Below, in pieces: positions 1 through 5,205 of a DNA stretch of 6,400 nt. Within the stretch, counting starts at the first letter, position 1; each line of letters opens with the position of its first letter. The position numbers and the translations under genes were made by a program. Under the pieces are notes generated by a model. The model was not told the origin of the DNA and ran no database searches. It worked only from the letters and a program-made list of their open reading frames with translations. Source of the stretch: Deltaproteobacteria bacterium (GTDB lineage Bacteria; Desulfobacterota; GWC2-55-46); the NCBI GenBank assembly GCA_021825035.1, contig JAKAIQ010000130.1, forward strand, positions 1-6,400, written 5' to 3'.

Positions 1-270
1 GACCATGCAGCCTATAGGCATTCCGGCCCTGAGCTTGAAGGTCGCAATGGATTTTTTCGCCCTTGTGACTACCGGTTTCTGTCCAGTTATAAGAGTAAGG
101 TCGCGAGTAGCGGCATCGATAACCTTCACATCCTTGACCGCCTCGCCGAGGCCGATGTTAAGCACTATCTTTTCGAGTCTCGGCGCCTGCATGATGTTGC
201 TGTAGCCGAACTCCTTAATCATCGCGGGGACGATCTCTTTCATGTATTTTTCTTTAAGCCGCACAGTCAT
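1..270 (-). CDS. rplE: 50S ribosomal protein L5, N-terminal 90 residues (runs off the window)
   Basis: L5 binds 5S rRNA and helps form the central protuberance of the 50S subunit, contacting the P-site tRNA and the 30S head. Reading the minus strand from the ATG at 270 gives MTVRLKEKYMKEIVPAM, then a segment around residues 30-45 with the family pattern RLEKIVLNIGLGEA, and GQKPVVTRAKKSIATFKLR near residues 63-81, all diagnostic of bacterial L5. The remaining half (families are about 180 residues) lies left of position 1. The start overlaps the rplX stop as ATGA, with a GAGGTG ribosome site 8 nt upstream inside rplX, which suggests translational coupling. In E. coli the start region of this gene is the S8 repressor target; I could not recognise such a structure here. 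Identity is secure; the C-terminus is unseen. Confidence 0.97.
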   Translation of the reverse strand, partial: MTVRLKEKYMKEIVPAMIKEFGYSNIMQAPRLEKIVLNIGLGEAVKDVKVIDAATRDLTLITGQKPVVTRAKKSIATFKLRAGMPIGCMV

Positions 271-584
271 TTTTCAAACACCTCGCCGCACTTTTTGCAA
301 TATCTTACCTTGTTCCCGTCACCCAGCAGTTTTCTGCCTGCGCGAACCGGCCCCTTGCACTTCTCGCATATGAGCATCAGATTTGCTATAGATATCGGCG
401 CCTCCTTCTCTATTATGCCGCCATGTTTGTACTTGGCGGAAGGTTTTTGATGGCGCTTTACGATATTGAGCTTCTCAACCACGACCGTGGCCTTATCCGG
501 GATAACGCGTATCACCTTGCCGGTCTTGCCTTTTTCCCTGCCCGATACGACCATTATCTGATCGTCTTTTTTAATCTTGAACAT
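267..584 (-). CDS. rplX: 50S ribosomal protein L24 with four-cysteine (zinc-ribbon-like) C-terminus
   Basis: L24 is an assembly-initiator protein that binds the 5' domain of 23S rRNA and sits near the polypeptide exit. The 105-residue product opens with a KOW domain (residues about 5-40, with VSGREKGKTGKVIRV), followed by the conserved NIVKRHQKP stretch (40-48) and GGIIEKEAPI (55-64). The C-terminal part has two CXXC pairs, Cys73/Cys76 and Cys96/Cys99, framing a basic hairpin; this is expected to bind zinc. E. coli L24 lacks these cysteines, while other bacteria such as Thermus have them. The ATG at 584 follows an AGAAGGA site with 8 nt spacing. A 71-nt gap separates it from rplN upstream, and it overlaps rplE by 4 nt. 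Confidence 0.97.
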   Translation of the reverse strand: MFKIKKDDQIMVVSGREKGKTGKVIRVIPDKATVVVEKLNIVKRHQKPSAKYKHGGIIEKEAPISIANLMLICEKCKGPVRAGRKLLGDGNKVRYCKKCGEVFEK

Positions 585-618
585 CTTTATAATCCTTCTG
601 TCTCCAGTTTTGAGCGCC

Positions 619-649
619 GTTAGACTATCGGTGCCTGCTAAAAGTCAAC
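619..649 (-). other. Imperfect stem in the rplN-rplX gap
   Basis: On the RNA strand GTTGACT pairs with AGTC-T-AAC (7 bp with one bulged base) around a 16-base loop. It occupies the middle of the 71-nt gap, upstream of the AGAAGGA site of rplX. No U-run follows. It may only be a spacer; the prediction is weak. Confidence 0.25.
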
Positions 650-655
650 AATCGA

Positions 656-1024
656 TTAAAGCACCTCGGGAGCGAGCGAAACTATCTTCATGAACTTACG
701 GGCCCTGAGCTCCCTCGCCACCGGCCCGAATATCCTCGTGCCGACGGGGTCGTTATCCTTATTTATTATGACCACCGAATTATCGTCAAACCTTATATAC
801 GATCCATCTATGCGGCGTATGGCCTTGACGGAACGCACGACCACTGCCCTTACCACCTCGCCCTTCTTGACCTTGGCGTCAAAAATGGCTTCCTTTACGT
901 TTGCAATTATGACGTCGCCAACGTCTGCAAAAAGCTTATTGGACGCTCCTACGACCTTTATGCAGGAAACTTTTTTCGCGCCCGAGTTATCGGCGACGCC
1001 CAGGATCGAACGTATCTGTATCAT
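656..1024 (-). CDS. rplN: 50S ribosomal protein L14
   Basis: L14 lies at the subunit interface of the 50S, where it helps form bridges to 16S rRNA and contacts L19. It is also the docking site of the silencing factor RsfS where that factor exists. The product has 122 residues, the standard bacterial length, beginning MIQIRSILGVADNSGAK and carrying the conserved GTRIFGPVARELR motif at residues 95-107 and a C-terminus ending SLAPEVL. The start overlaps the rpsQ stop as ATGA, with GGAGAAGG just upstream inside rpsQ, so it is probably translationally coupled to S17. It is the first gene of the classical spc operon, but there is no promoter-sized gap before it; it therefore looks continuous with the S10 genes. 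Confidence 0.98.
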   Translation of the reverse strand: MIQIRSILGVADNSGAKKVSCIKVVGASNKLFADVGDVIIANVKEAIFDAKVKKGEVVRAVVVRSVKAIRRIDGSYIRFDDNSVVIINKDNDPVGTRIFGPVARELRARKFMKIVSLAPEVL

Positions 1025-1284
1025 TTTGCCTTCTCCAGTATTTCTTTAACGCGCCACCGCTTCATCTTGCTCATTGGCGGGCTTTCGACTATCATGACCT
1101 TATCGCCCGCGGAACATTCGTTATTGACGTCATGGGCCATGTACCTGACGCGTCTTTTTACATATTTGCCGTAAAAGGGATGCTTTGTAAGTCTCTCTAT
1201 CGACACCACTACGGTCTTATCCATCTTGCCGGCGCTCAGGACATTGCCAACGAGCGTCTTTTTGTTGATCTTCGCTTCGCCCAT
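1021..1284 (-). CDS. rpsQ: 30S ribosomal protein S17
   Basis: S17 is a primary 16S rRNA-binding protein of the 5' domain, needed early in 30S assembly. The 87-residue product is an OB-fold protein with the family landmarks GNVLSAGKMDKTVVVSIER (about 13-31), a KHPFYGKYVKRR segment (34-45) and the C-terminal SKMKRWRV box (72-79). The ATG at 1284 comes one base after the rpmC TAA. The only upstream purine-rich match is GAGAAGG running into a G8 tract inside rpmC, so re-initiation or coupling to L29 is likely. Losing one G from that tract would fuse rpmC in frame to this gene. The stop overlaps the rplN start. Confidence 0.98.
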   Translation of the reverse strand: MGEAKINKKTLVGNVLSAGKMDKTVVVSIERLTKHPFYGKYVKRRVRYMAHDVNNECSAGDKVMIVESPPMSKMKRWRVKEILEKAK

Positions 1285-1285
1285 C

Positions 1286-1480
1286 TTATTTTGCCCCCCC
1301 CTTCTCGGCGATCAAGGTCTTTATTCTCGCCACATCCTTCCTAATGGTTCGGAGCTTGAGAGGGTTTTCAAGCTGATTAGTCGCATGGCGCATACGCAGA
1401 TTGAAAAGCTCTTTCGTAAGCTCATGCTCCTTTGCCTTCATTTCTTCAAGCGACATATCTCTTATCTCAGCCGGCTTCAT
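1286..1480 (-). CDS. rpmC: 50S ribosomal protein L29
   Basis: L29 is a small helical hairpin next to L23 at the peptide exit site, part of the platform that contacts trigger factor and SRP. The 64-residue product shows the expected two helices: residues about 8-36 (SLEEMKAKEHELTKELFNLR) and 40-60, with the family core NLRMRHATNQLENPLKLR around 27-44 and RKDVARIKTLIAEK after it. The start at 1480 overlaps the rplP stop (ATGA), with an AAGGGA site 6 nt upstream. The last codons contain an unusual run of eight G on the coding strand, giving a Gly-Gly pair before the final Ala-Lys. Length and gene order leave no doubt about identity. Confidence 0.97.
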   Translation of the reverse strand: MKPAEIRDMSLEEMKAKEHELTKELFNLRMRHATNQLENPLKLRTIRKDVARIKTLIAEKGGAK

Positions 1481-1890
1481 ACACTATCCCTTTTAATGAA
1501 CTTTGTAGGTATCGACACTTTGTGCGTGGCGAGTCTGAAGGCCTCCCTGGCGATATCTTCGGTCACGCCTTCCATCTCGTAGAGTATTCTACCGGGCTTT
1601 ATAACCACAACCCAGTCCTCCGGACCTCCCTTGCCGCTTCCCATCCTCGTCTCCGCAGGCTTCTTGGTGACCGGCTTATCCGGAAAGACCCTTATCCAGA
1701 TCTTGCCGCCCCTCTTGATGAAGCGGGTCATGGCGATGCGGGCAGCCTCAATCTCTCTCGTGGAAAGCCAGCCGCACTCAGTGGCCTGAAGACCATAATT
1801 GCCGAATGAAAGGGTCGAGCCTCGCTGGGCCAATCCCCTTCTCTTTCCCCTCTGGTGTTTTCTGAACTTTACTTTCTTTGGAATTAACAT
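1477..1890 (-). CDS. rplP: 50S ribosomal protein L16
   Basis: L16 joins late in 50S assembly and organises the A-site region, contacting tRNA elbows. The 137-residue protein has the standard MLIPKKVKFRKHQRGKRRG N-terminus, the SFGNYGLQA segment (28-36), EIEAARIAMTRFIKRGGKIWIRVFPDKPVTKKP (about 46-78), and AETRMGSGKGGPE at 79-91. Arg82 here corresponds to the arginine hydroxylated in E. coli L16. The ATG at 1890 is preceded by AGGGGA 4 nt upstream. A 20-nt gap separates it from rpsC, and it overlaps rpmC by 4 nt. Confidence 0.98.
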   Translation of the reverse strand: MLIPKKVKFRKHQRGKRRGLAQRGSTLSFGNYGLQATECGWLSTREIEAARIAMTRFIKRGGKIWIRVFPDKPVTKKPAETRMGSGKGGPEDWVVVIKPGRILYEMEGVTEDIAREAFRLATHKVSIPTKFIKRDSV

Positions 1891-1910
1891 GATTTCCCCT
1901 GTCCGTAAAT

Positions 1911-2585
1911 CTAAACCGCAGCTGGCGTATGCGCCGTCCGTTCCTCTGCGGCAATGGTCGTCGGAGTCACTTCACCCCTGAATATCCAGACCTTGATGCC
2001 TATGATCCCGTACGTGGTGAGCGCTTCCGCCAGACCATAGTCTATGTCGGCCCTCAGCGTATGAAGAGGCACGCGGCCTTCCCGGTACCACTCGGTGCGG
2101 GCTATCTCAGCGCCTCCGAGCCGTCCCGCGCACATGATCTTAATGCCCTTAGCCCCCATCCTGAGAGATGTGGTTACGGCCTTCTTCATCGCCCTTCTGA
2201 AAGAAACCCTCCGCTCAAGCTGCAACGCTACGTTCTCCGCTACGAGCTGCGCGTCGGTATCAGGCTTCCTGACTTCCACTATCTCAAGGTCTACATCCCT
2301 TCCGGTAAGCTTGGAGAGCTGCTTTTTCATTACGTCGATCTCGGCCCCACGCTTGCCTATCACTATACCGGGCCTCGCCGTTCGAATGATGACCTTTACG
2401 GTATTGGCCGTCCTTTCAATCTCTATCTTCGCGATGCCGGCATGAAAAAGCCTTTTCTTAATGAACTTTCTCAGCTTGAGATCCTCATGCGCGAACGCAG
2501 AATAACTCTTTTCGGAATACCATCTTGAATCCCACCCTCGAGATATGCCAAGCCTGAAACCTATTGGATTTACCTTCTGGCCCAA
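1911..2585 (-). CDS. rpsC: 30S ribosomal protein S3, TTG start
   Basis: S3 lies in the 30S head and, with S4 and S5, forms the mRNA entry channel and its helicase activity. The 224-residue product begins with the conserved (M)GQKVNPIGFRLGI, has a KH type II domain with the GKRG loop at residues 77-80, and the basic FRRAMKKA segment at about 129-136 that lines the mRNA entry in this family. The C-terminal domain carries GRLGGAEIARTEWYREGRVPLHTLRADIDYG (about 154-184). The start codon is TTG at 2585-2583: the Gly-Gln-Lys that normally follows Met is immediately downstream, and a strong GGAGGT lies 5 nt upstream; I see no ATG or GTG alternative. A 97-nt gap separates it from rplV. Confidence 0.98.
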   Translation of the reverse strand: MGQKVNPIGFRLGISRGWDSRWYSEKSYSAFAHEDLKLRKFIKKRLFHAGIAKIEIERTANTVKVIIRTARPGIVIGKRGAEIDVMKKQLSKLTGRDVDLEIVEVRKPDTDAQLVAENVALQLERRVSFRRAMKKAVTTSLRMGAKGIKIMCAGRLGGAEIARTEWYREGRVPLHTLRADIDYGLAEALTTYGIIGIKVWIFRGEVTPTTIAAEERTAHTPAAV

Positions 2586-2682
2586 AAAAGACCTCCGCTA
2601 ATTAAATTGTTTGTACCCGTTGGCGTAGCGCTCCGACAAATCGCGGTTACAAAAAACATTGTCCGGCTTGTCGCCCGACAGA
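2586..2682 (-). other. rplV-rpsC intergenic segment with two mutually exclusive stems
   Basis: This 97-nt gap is one of the two largest in the block. On the RNA strand TGTC-GGGC-GACA can form a small hairpin (plus-strand 2669-2680), while CGACAA (2668-2673) can instead pair perfectly with TTGTCG at 2634-2639 across a 28-nt loop. A T6 run sits between the two arms (2651-2656), but 12 nt beyond the first hairpin, so this is not a normal intrinsic terminator. I see no coding potential. Any regulatory role is inference. Confidence 0.3.
2591..2596 (-). promoter_or_regulatory. Strong ribosome binding site fixing the TTG start of rpsC
   Basis: The minus strand reads GGAGGT, 5 nt before TTG at 2585-2583. 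The site lies directly before the conserved S3 N-terminus, so it decides the start. It is one of the strongest Shine-Dalgarno matches in the window, which fits compensation for a weak initiation codon. Confidence 0.85.
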
Positions 2683-3015
2683 TTACTTTTCATCGAGTAC
2701 GATGGTGACATGGCTTGTTCTTTTCCTGATGAGAGCGCCCCTGCCCATCGCCTTCGAATAAGTCCGTTTTATGACCGGGCCCGGATCTACAAACGCTCTT
2801 TTTACATACAGCCTGTCAACATCGAGCTTCTTCGTATTCTCCGCATTGGCAACCGCGCTCTTGACCACCTTGGTAATGTCGCGGCTCACAGCCTTTGTGT
2901 TGAACCTGAGTATCGACAAAGCCTCGTCGATCTTCTTGCCCCTTATGAGATCGACCACGAGGCGGGTTTTCTGAGGTGAAACCCTTAAATATTTTACTAT
3001 CGCCTTGGCTTCCAT
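2683..3015 (-). CDS. rplV: 50S ribosomal protein L22
   Basis: L22 contacts all 23S rRNA domains, and its extended hairpin lines the exit tunnel beside L4. The 110-residue product has the conserved AIVKYLRVSPQKTRLVVDLIRGK near the N-terminus (5-27), SAVANAENTKKLD (53-65), and the tunnel hairpin at about residues 74-102 with GPVIKR, the arginine-rich GRGALIRKRTSH and a closing beta strand. Residues around Ile82-Lys83-Arg84 correspond to the Met-Lys-Arg whose loss gives macrolide resistance in E. coli; Lys-Arg are kept. The ATG at 3015 follows rpsS by 6 nt, with GAAGGGA about 9 nt upstream overlapping the end of rpsS. Confidence 0.98.
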   Translation of the reverse strand: MEAKAIVKYLRVSPQKTRLVVDLIRGKKIDEALSILRFNTKAVSRDITKVVKSAVANAENTKKLDVDRLYVKRAFVDPGPVIKRTYSKAMGRGALIRKRTSHVTIVLDEK

Positions 3016-3021
3016 GCAATG

Positions 3022-3309
3022 TTATCCCTTCGGTCCAGGCACCTTCGCCTTTTTTATGCCAGAGTGGCCGTGAAAGGTCCTGGTTGGAGAAAATTCCCCA
3101 AGTTTGTGACCGACCATGTTCTCGGTTATGAAAACCGGAATGAATTTTTTTCCGTTATGAACCGCAATGGTGAAACCGACCATCTCCGGGGTAATCATAG
3201 ACCTTCTCGACCAGGTCTTTATGACCTTTCTCGTCCTTGCGTCGCCCGCTCCTTCTATTTTCTCGAGGAGGTGGCTGTCCACAAAAGGTCCTTTTTTTAT
3301 AGAGCGCAC
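3022..3309 (-). CDS. rpsS: 30S ribosomal protein S19, GTG start
   Basis: S19 sits in the 30S head, forms a complex with S13, and takes part in bridges to the central protuberance and A-site tRNA contacts. The 95-residue product starts MRSIKKGPFVDSHLL, has KTWSRRSMITPEMVG (31-45) and the signature GHKLGEFSPTRTFHGH (67-82). The start is GTG at 3309-3307: the conserved Arg-Ser-x-Lys-Lys-Gly-Pro-Phe follows it, and a full AGGAGG lies 8 nt upstream inside the last codons of rplB. The gap to rplB is only 2 nt, so translation is probably coupled to L2. Confidence 0.98.
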   Translation of the reverse strand: MRSIKKGPFVDSHLLEKIEGAGDARTRKVIKTWSRRSMITPEMVGFTIAVHNGKKFIPVFITENMVGHKLGEFSPTRTFHGHSGIKKAKVPGPKG

Positions 3310-3311
3310 CG

Positions 3312-4133
3312 CTATTTCCTCCTGGTTATAATATACCTGTCAGAGACTTTACGCCTTCTTGTCTTATAGCCCTTGGTCGGCACGCCCCAGGGATTGGTCG
3401 GATGATTGCCGCCCTTGCTCTTGCCTTCGCCGCCGCCATGCGGATGATCGACCGGGTTCATTGCCACTCCGCGCACCCTCGGAAGCCGTCCGAGCCAGCG
3501 TGTCCTGCCCGCCTTGCCAATGGTGACGTTTTCGTGATCGACGTTCCCGAGTTGCCCGATTGTGGCGTAGCAATCCTCAAGAATATATCTAACCTCGTTC
3601 GACGGCAGCTTGACGGTGGCGTAGCCGCCTTCCTTGGCCATGAGCTGCGCATAGCCTCCGGCGGTCCTCACGAGCTGTCCGCCCTTATTTATCCGCATCT
3701 CTATATTGTGAATGAAAGTGCCCACCGGTATCGACCTCAGCGGCAGGGCATTGCCGGGCTTAATATCCACATCGGGTCCGGCTATTACGTTATCGCCGAC
3801 TCTAAGGTCAGCAGGAGCGAGTATATATCTCTTCTCACCGTCGGAATAGTTCAAAAGCGCTATGTTCGCAGTGCGGTTAGGGTCATACTCCAAGGCCGCG
3901 ACCCTGGCCGCTATGCCGCGCTTATCCCTCTTATAATCGATTATCCGGTAAAGCCTCTTGTGACCGCCGCCTATCCAGCGCGTGGTCACGCGCCCGTAAG
4001 CGTTTCTGCCTCCGGTCTTTTTTACAGGGAGAGTCAGAGATCTCTCCGGCCTTTTCTTAGCTATACCTTCAAAAACAAGGGTCGTCTTCTCTCTTAGAGC
4101 CGGTGAAGTAGGGTTGTATTTTTTTACTGGCAT
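3312..4133 (-). CDS. rplB: 50S ribosomal protein L2
   Basis: L2 is essential for subunit association and lies close to the peptidyl-transferase centre. I place the start at the ATG at 4133, giving 273 residues, the same as E. coli L2, beginning MPVKKYNPTSP. A TTG two codons earlier would add Met-Ile, but it lies only one base from the GAGAAG ribosome site, whereas the ATG is 7 nt from it. Landmarks are the GRVTTRWIGGGHKR segment (about 47-60), the RNA-binding SH3-like region with EYDPNRTANIALL (about 82-94), and MNPVDHPHGGGEG at 225-237. His230, counting Met, matches the histidine known as His229 in E. coli. The C-terminus KTRRRK...ITRRK is typical. A 62-nt gap with a small hairpin separates it from rplW. 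Confidence 0.98.
   Translation of the reverse strand: MPVKKYNPTSPALREKTTLVFEGIAKKRPERSLTLPVKKTGGRNAYGRVTTRWIGGGHKRLYRIIDYKRDKRGIAARVAALEYDPNRTANIALLNYSDGEKRYILAPADLRVGDNVIAGPDVDIKPGNALPLRSIPVGTFIHNIEMRINKGGQLVRTAGGYAQLMAKEGGYATVKLPSNEVRYILEDCYATIGQLGNVDHENVTIGKAGRTRWLGRLPRVRGVAMNPVDHPHGGGEGKSKGGNHPTNPWGVPTKGYKTRRRKVSDRYIITRRK
3318..3323 (-). promoter_or_regulatory. Ribosome binding site for rpsS, inside the 3' end of rplB
   Basis: The minus strand reads AGGAGG, which also encodes the Arg-Arg of the L2 C-terminus (Thr-Arg-Arg-Lys-stop). Spacing to the GTG of rpsS is 8 nt. The double use of these bases as codons and as a ribosome site supports the GTG start. Confidence 0.85.
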
Positions 4134-4140
4134 AATCAAT

Positions 4141-4146
4141 CTTCTC
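4141..4146 (-). promoter_or_regulatory. Ribosome binding site for rplB
   Basis: The minus strand reads GAGAAG, 7 nt before ATG at 4133 and within a purine-rich run. It favours this ATG over the TTG two codons upstream, which would leave a spacing of only one base. Confidence 0.65.
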
Positions 4147-4162
4147 TTTTTTCTCTTATTTG

Positions 4163-4178
4163 CGCCGATCGCCCGGCG
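4163..4178 (-). other. Small GC-rich hairpin between rplW and rplB
   Basis: On the RNA strand CGCCG pairs perfectly with CGGCG around a six-base loop (GGCGAT). It stands in the 62-nt rplW-rplB gap, about 16 nt before the GAGAAG ribosome site of rplB. A purine-rich, not U-rich, stretch follows, so it is not a terminator. Possible roles are spacing of translation initiation or RNA stability; both are inference. Confidence 0.35.
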
Positions 4179-4195
4179 ACTCTCATTTAAGGCCG

Positions 4196-4486
4196 CTATA
4201 CGCCTTCAAAAATCTCTATCTTGTCGCCTTCTTTAAGAGAAACATATGCCTTTTTCCTGACAGGCCTTCTGCCGGCATATTTTCCCATTCTCTTCAATTT
4301 TCCAGGCACCTTCTGAGTATTGACGCCCAATACCTTTACATTGAATATTTTCTGGATAGCCTCTTTTATCTCGGTTTTGTTAGCGGACGGATCGACCCAG
4401 AAGACAGCCTGATTGGCCTCGGCGAGTTTAGCAGTGCTCTTCTCGGTAATGACCGGCGACTTTATGACTGACTGATGGCTCTTCAT
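4196..4486 (-). CDS. rplW: 50S ribosomal protein L23
   Basis: L23 lies at the tunnel exit and is the main docking point for trigger factor and SRP. The 96-residue product shows the family N-terminus with VIKSPVITEKS (8-17), the FWVDPSANKTEIKEAIQKIFNVKVLGVNT core (29-57), and the basic GKLKRMGKYAGRRPVRKKAYVSL loop and strand (62-84), ending EGDKIEIFEGV. The start at 4486 overlaps the rplD stop as ATGA, with GAGG about 10 nt upstream inside rplD. The conserved start and the overlap make this the only sensible initiation codon. Confidence 0.98.
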   Translation of the reverse strand: MKSHQSVIKSPVITEKSTAKLAEANQAVFWVDPSANKTEIKEAIQKIFNVKVLGVNTQKVPGKLKRMGKYAGRRPVRKKAYVSLKEGDKIEIFEGV

Positions 4487-5100
4487 TGGATAATAGCCTC
4501 AACTTTCCCAAGGGCGCTCTTAGTTATGACAAGATTGTCATAATCGAGCATATCGTATACGTTGATTCCGCGTGCGTCGATTATCTTGTAATTCCTGAGA
4601 TTTCTGACGGCAAGATTGAGATTCCGATTCTCCCCGTCGATTACTATTAAAGCATTGCTCGGCGCGGATTTTTTTAGTATTTCTAATGCCAGCCTCGTCT
4701 TGGGCTGCTCGATATCCATTGAGTCGAGCACCTTCAATAATCCATCTTTCACTTTGAGCCTTAAGGCCGACTTGAGCGCTTCCTTTACGACTTTTTTCGG
4801 CACTCTGTACGAATAATCCCTTGGCTGAGGCCCGAAAACCGTCCCGCCATGCCGCCAGAGCGGCGACCTTATCGAACCAGACCTCGCCCTTCCGGTACCT
4901 TTCTGCTTCCAAGGCTTAACGCCGCCGCCGCTTACAAAAGCCCTCGTCTTTGTAGACGCCGTTCCGGATCTGCGGTTGGCAAGCTGCATCTTTACGACTT
5001 CGTAAAAAAGATGCTTTTTTATTTCGCCTGAGTAGATATCGTCGGCCAGGTCGAGTTCAGAGACCTTACCGCCGTCTTTGTCGAGCACATCAACTCTCAT
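4483..5100 (-). CDS. rplD: 50S ribosomal protein L4
   Basis: L4 organises domain I of 23S rRNA, and its long loop lines the exit tunnel opposite L22. In E. coli it also represses its own operon. The 205-residue product has the internal loop with GGGVKPWKQKGTGRARSGS (58-76) and SPLWRHGGTVFGPQPRDYSY (79-98), the hallmarks of bacterial L4, followed by the LKSALRLKVKDG helix and a C-terminal Rossmann-like fold with ALEILKK and ALIVIDGENRN. The ATG at 5100 follows AAGGGTG 6 nt upstream. It is separated from rplC by exactly 105 nt, an in-frame stretch ending in TAG directly against this ATG. The E. coli L4 target upstream of S10 has no counterpart of that size here. Confidence 0.98.
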   Translation of the reverse strand: MRVDVLDKDGGKVSELDLADDIYSGEIKKHLFYEVVKMQLANRRSGTASTKTRAFVSGGGVKPWKQKGTGRARSGSIRSPLWRHGGTVFGPQPRDYSYRVPKKVVKEALKSALRLKVKDGLLKVLDSMDIEQPKTRLALEILKKSAPSNALIVIDGENRNLNLAVRNLRNYKIIDARGINVYDMLDYDNLVITKSALGKVEAIIQ

Positions 5101-5205
5101 CTATCGCACCCTTAATGATTTTTTAAAACCTTTATTTAGCTTAACCGCAGGCTTCTTTGCGAATATCAATCAACCCGATGGCTTTTTATTACTCCCGAAT
5201 CGCCT
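5101..5205 (-). other. rplC-rplD gap: in-frame basic 35-codon stretch, possible decayed L3 tail
   Basis: The 105 nt between the rplC TGA and the rplD ATG are an exact multiple of three. In the rplC frame they read RRFGSNKKPSG, a second TGA, LIFAKKPAVKLNKGFKKSLRVR, then TAG touching the rplD ATG. The translation is strongly basic, like r-protein tails. TGA is a true stop elsewhere in this window, so L3 most likely ends at 5206; the stretch could be a lost C-terminal extension or chance in an A-rich spacer. A 22-codon reading from TTG inside it lacks a convincing ribosome site. The AAGGGTG site for rplD lies at its end. Confidence 0.3.

Noticed and set aside
605..655. Promoter-like TTGACT on the minus strand in the rplN-rplX gap
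   Set aside because: No good -10 hexamer stands 16-18 nt downstream; TTATAA near the rplX start is too far away.
1929..2528. Long open frame of 199 codons on the plus strand opposite rpsC
   Set aside because: It is antisense to a clearly conserved S3 gene, has no recognisable domain or ribosome site, and is explained by the codon bias of rpsC.
2651..2682. Intrinsic terminator after rplV (hairpin plus T6)
   Set aside because: The stem is only 4-5 bp and the T-run begins about 12 nt past it, and essential genes of the same operon follow.
3402..4097. Long open frame of 231 codons on the plus strand opposite rplB
   Set aside because: It mirrors L2 codons, shows no family features, and would be wholly embedded in an essential gene.
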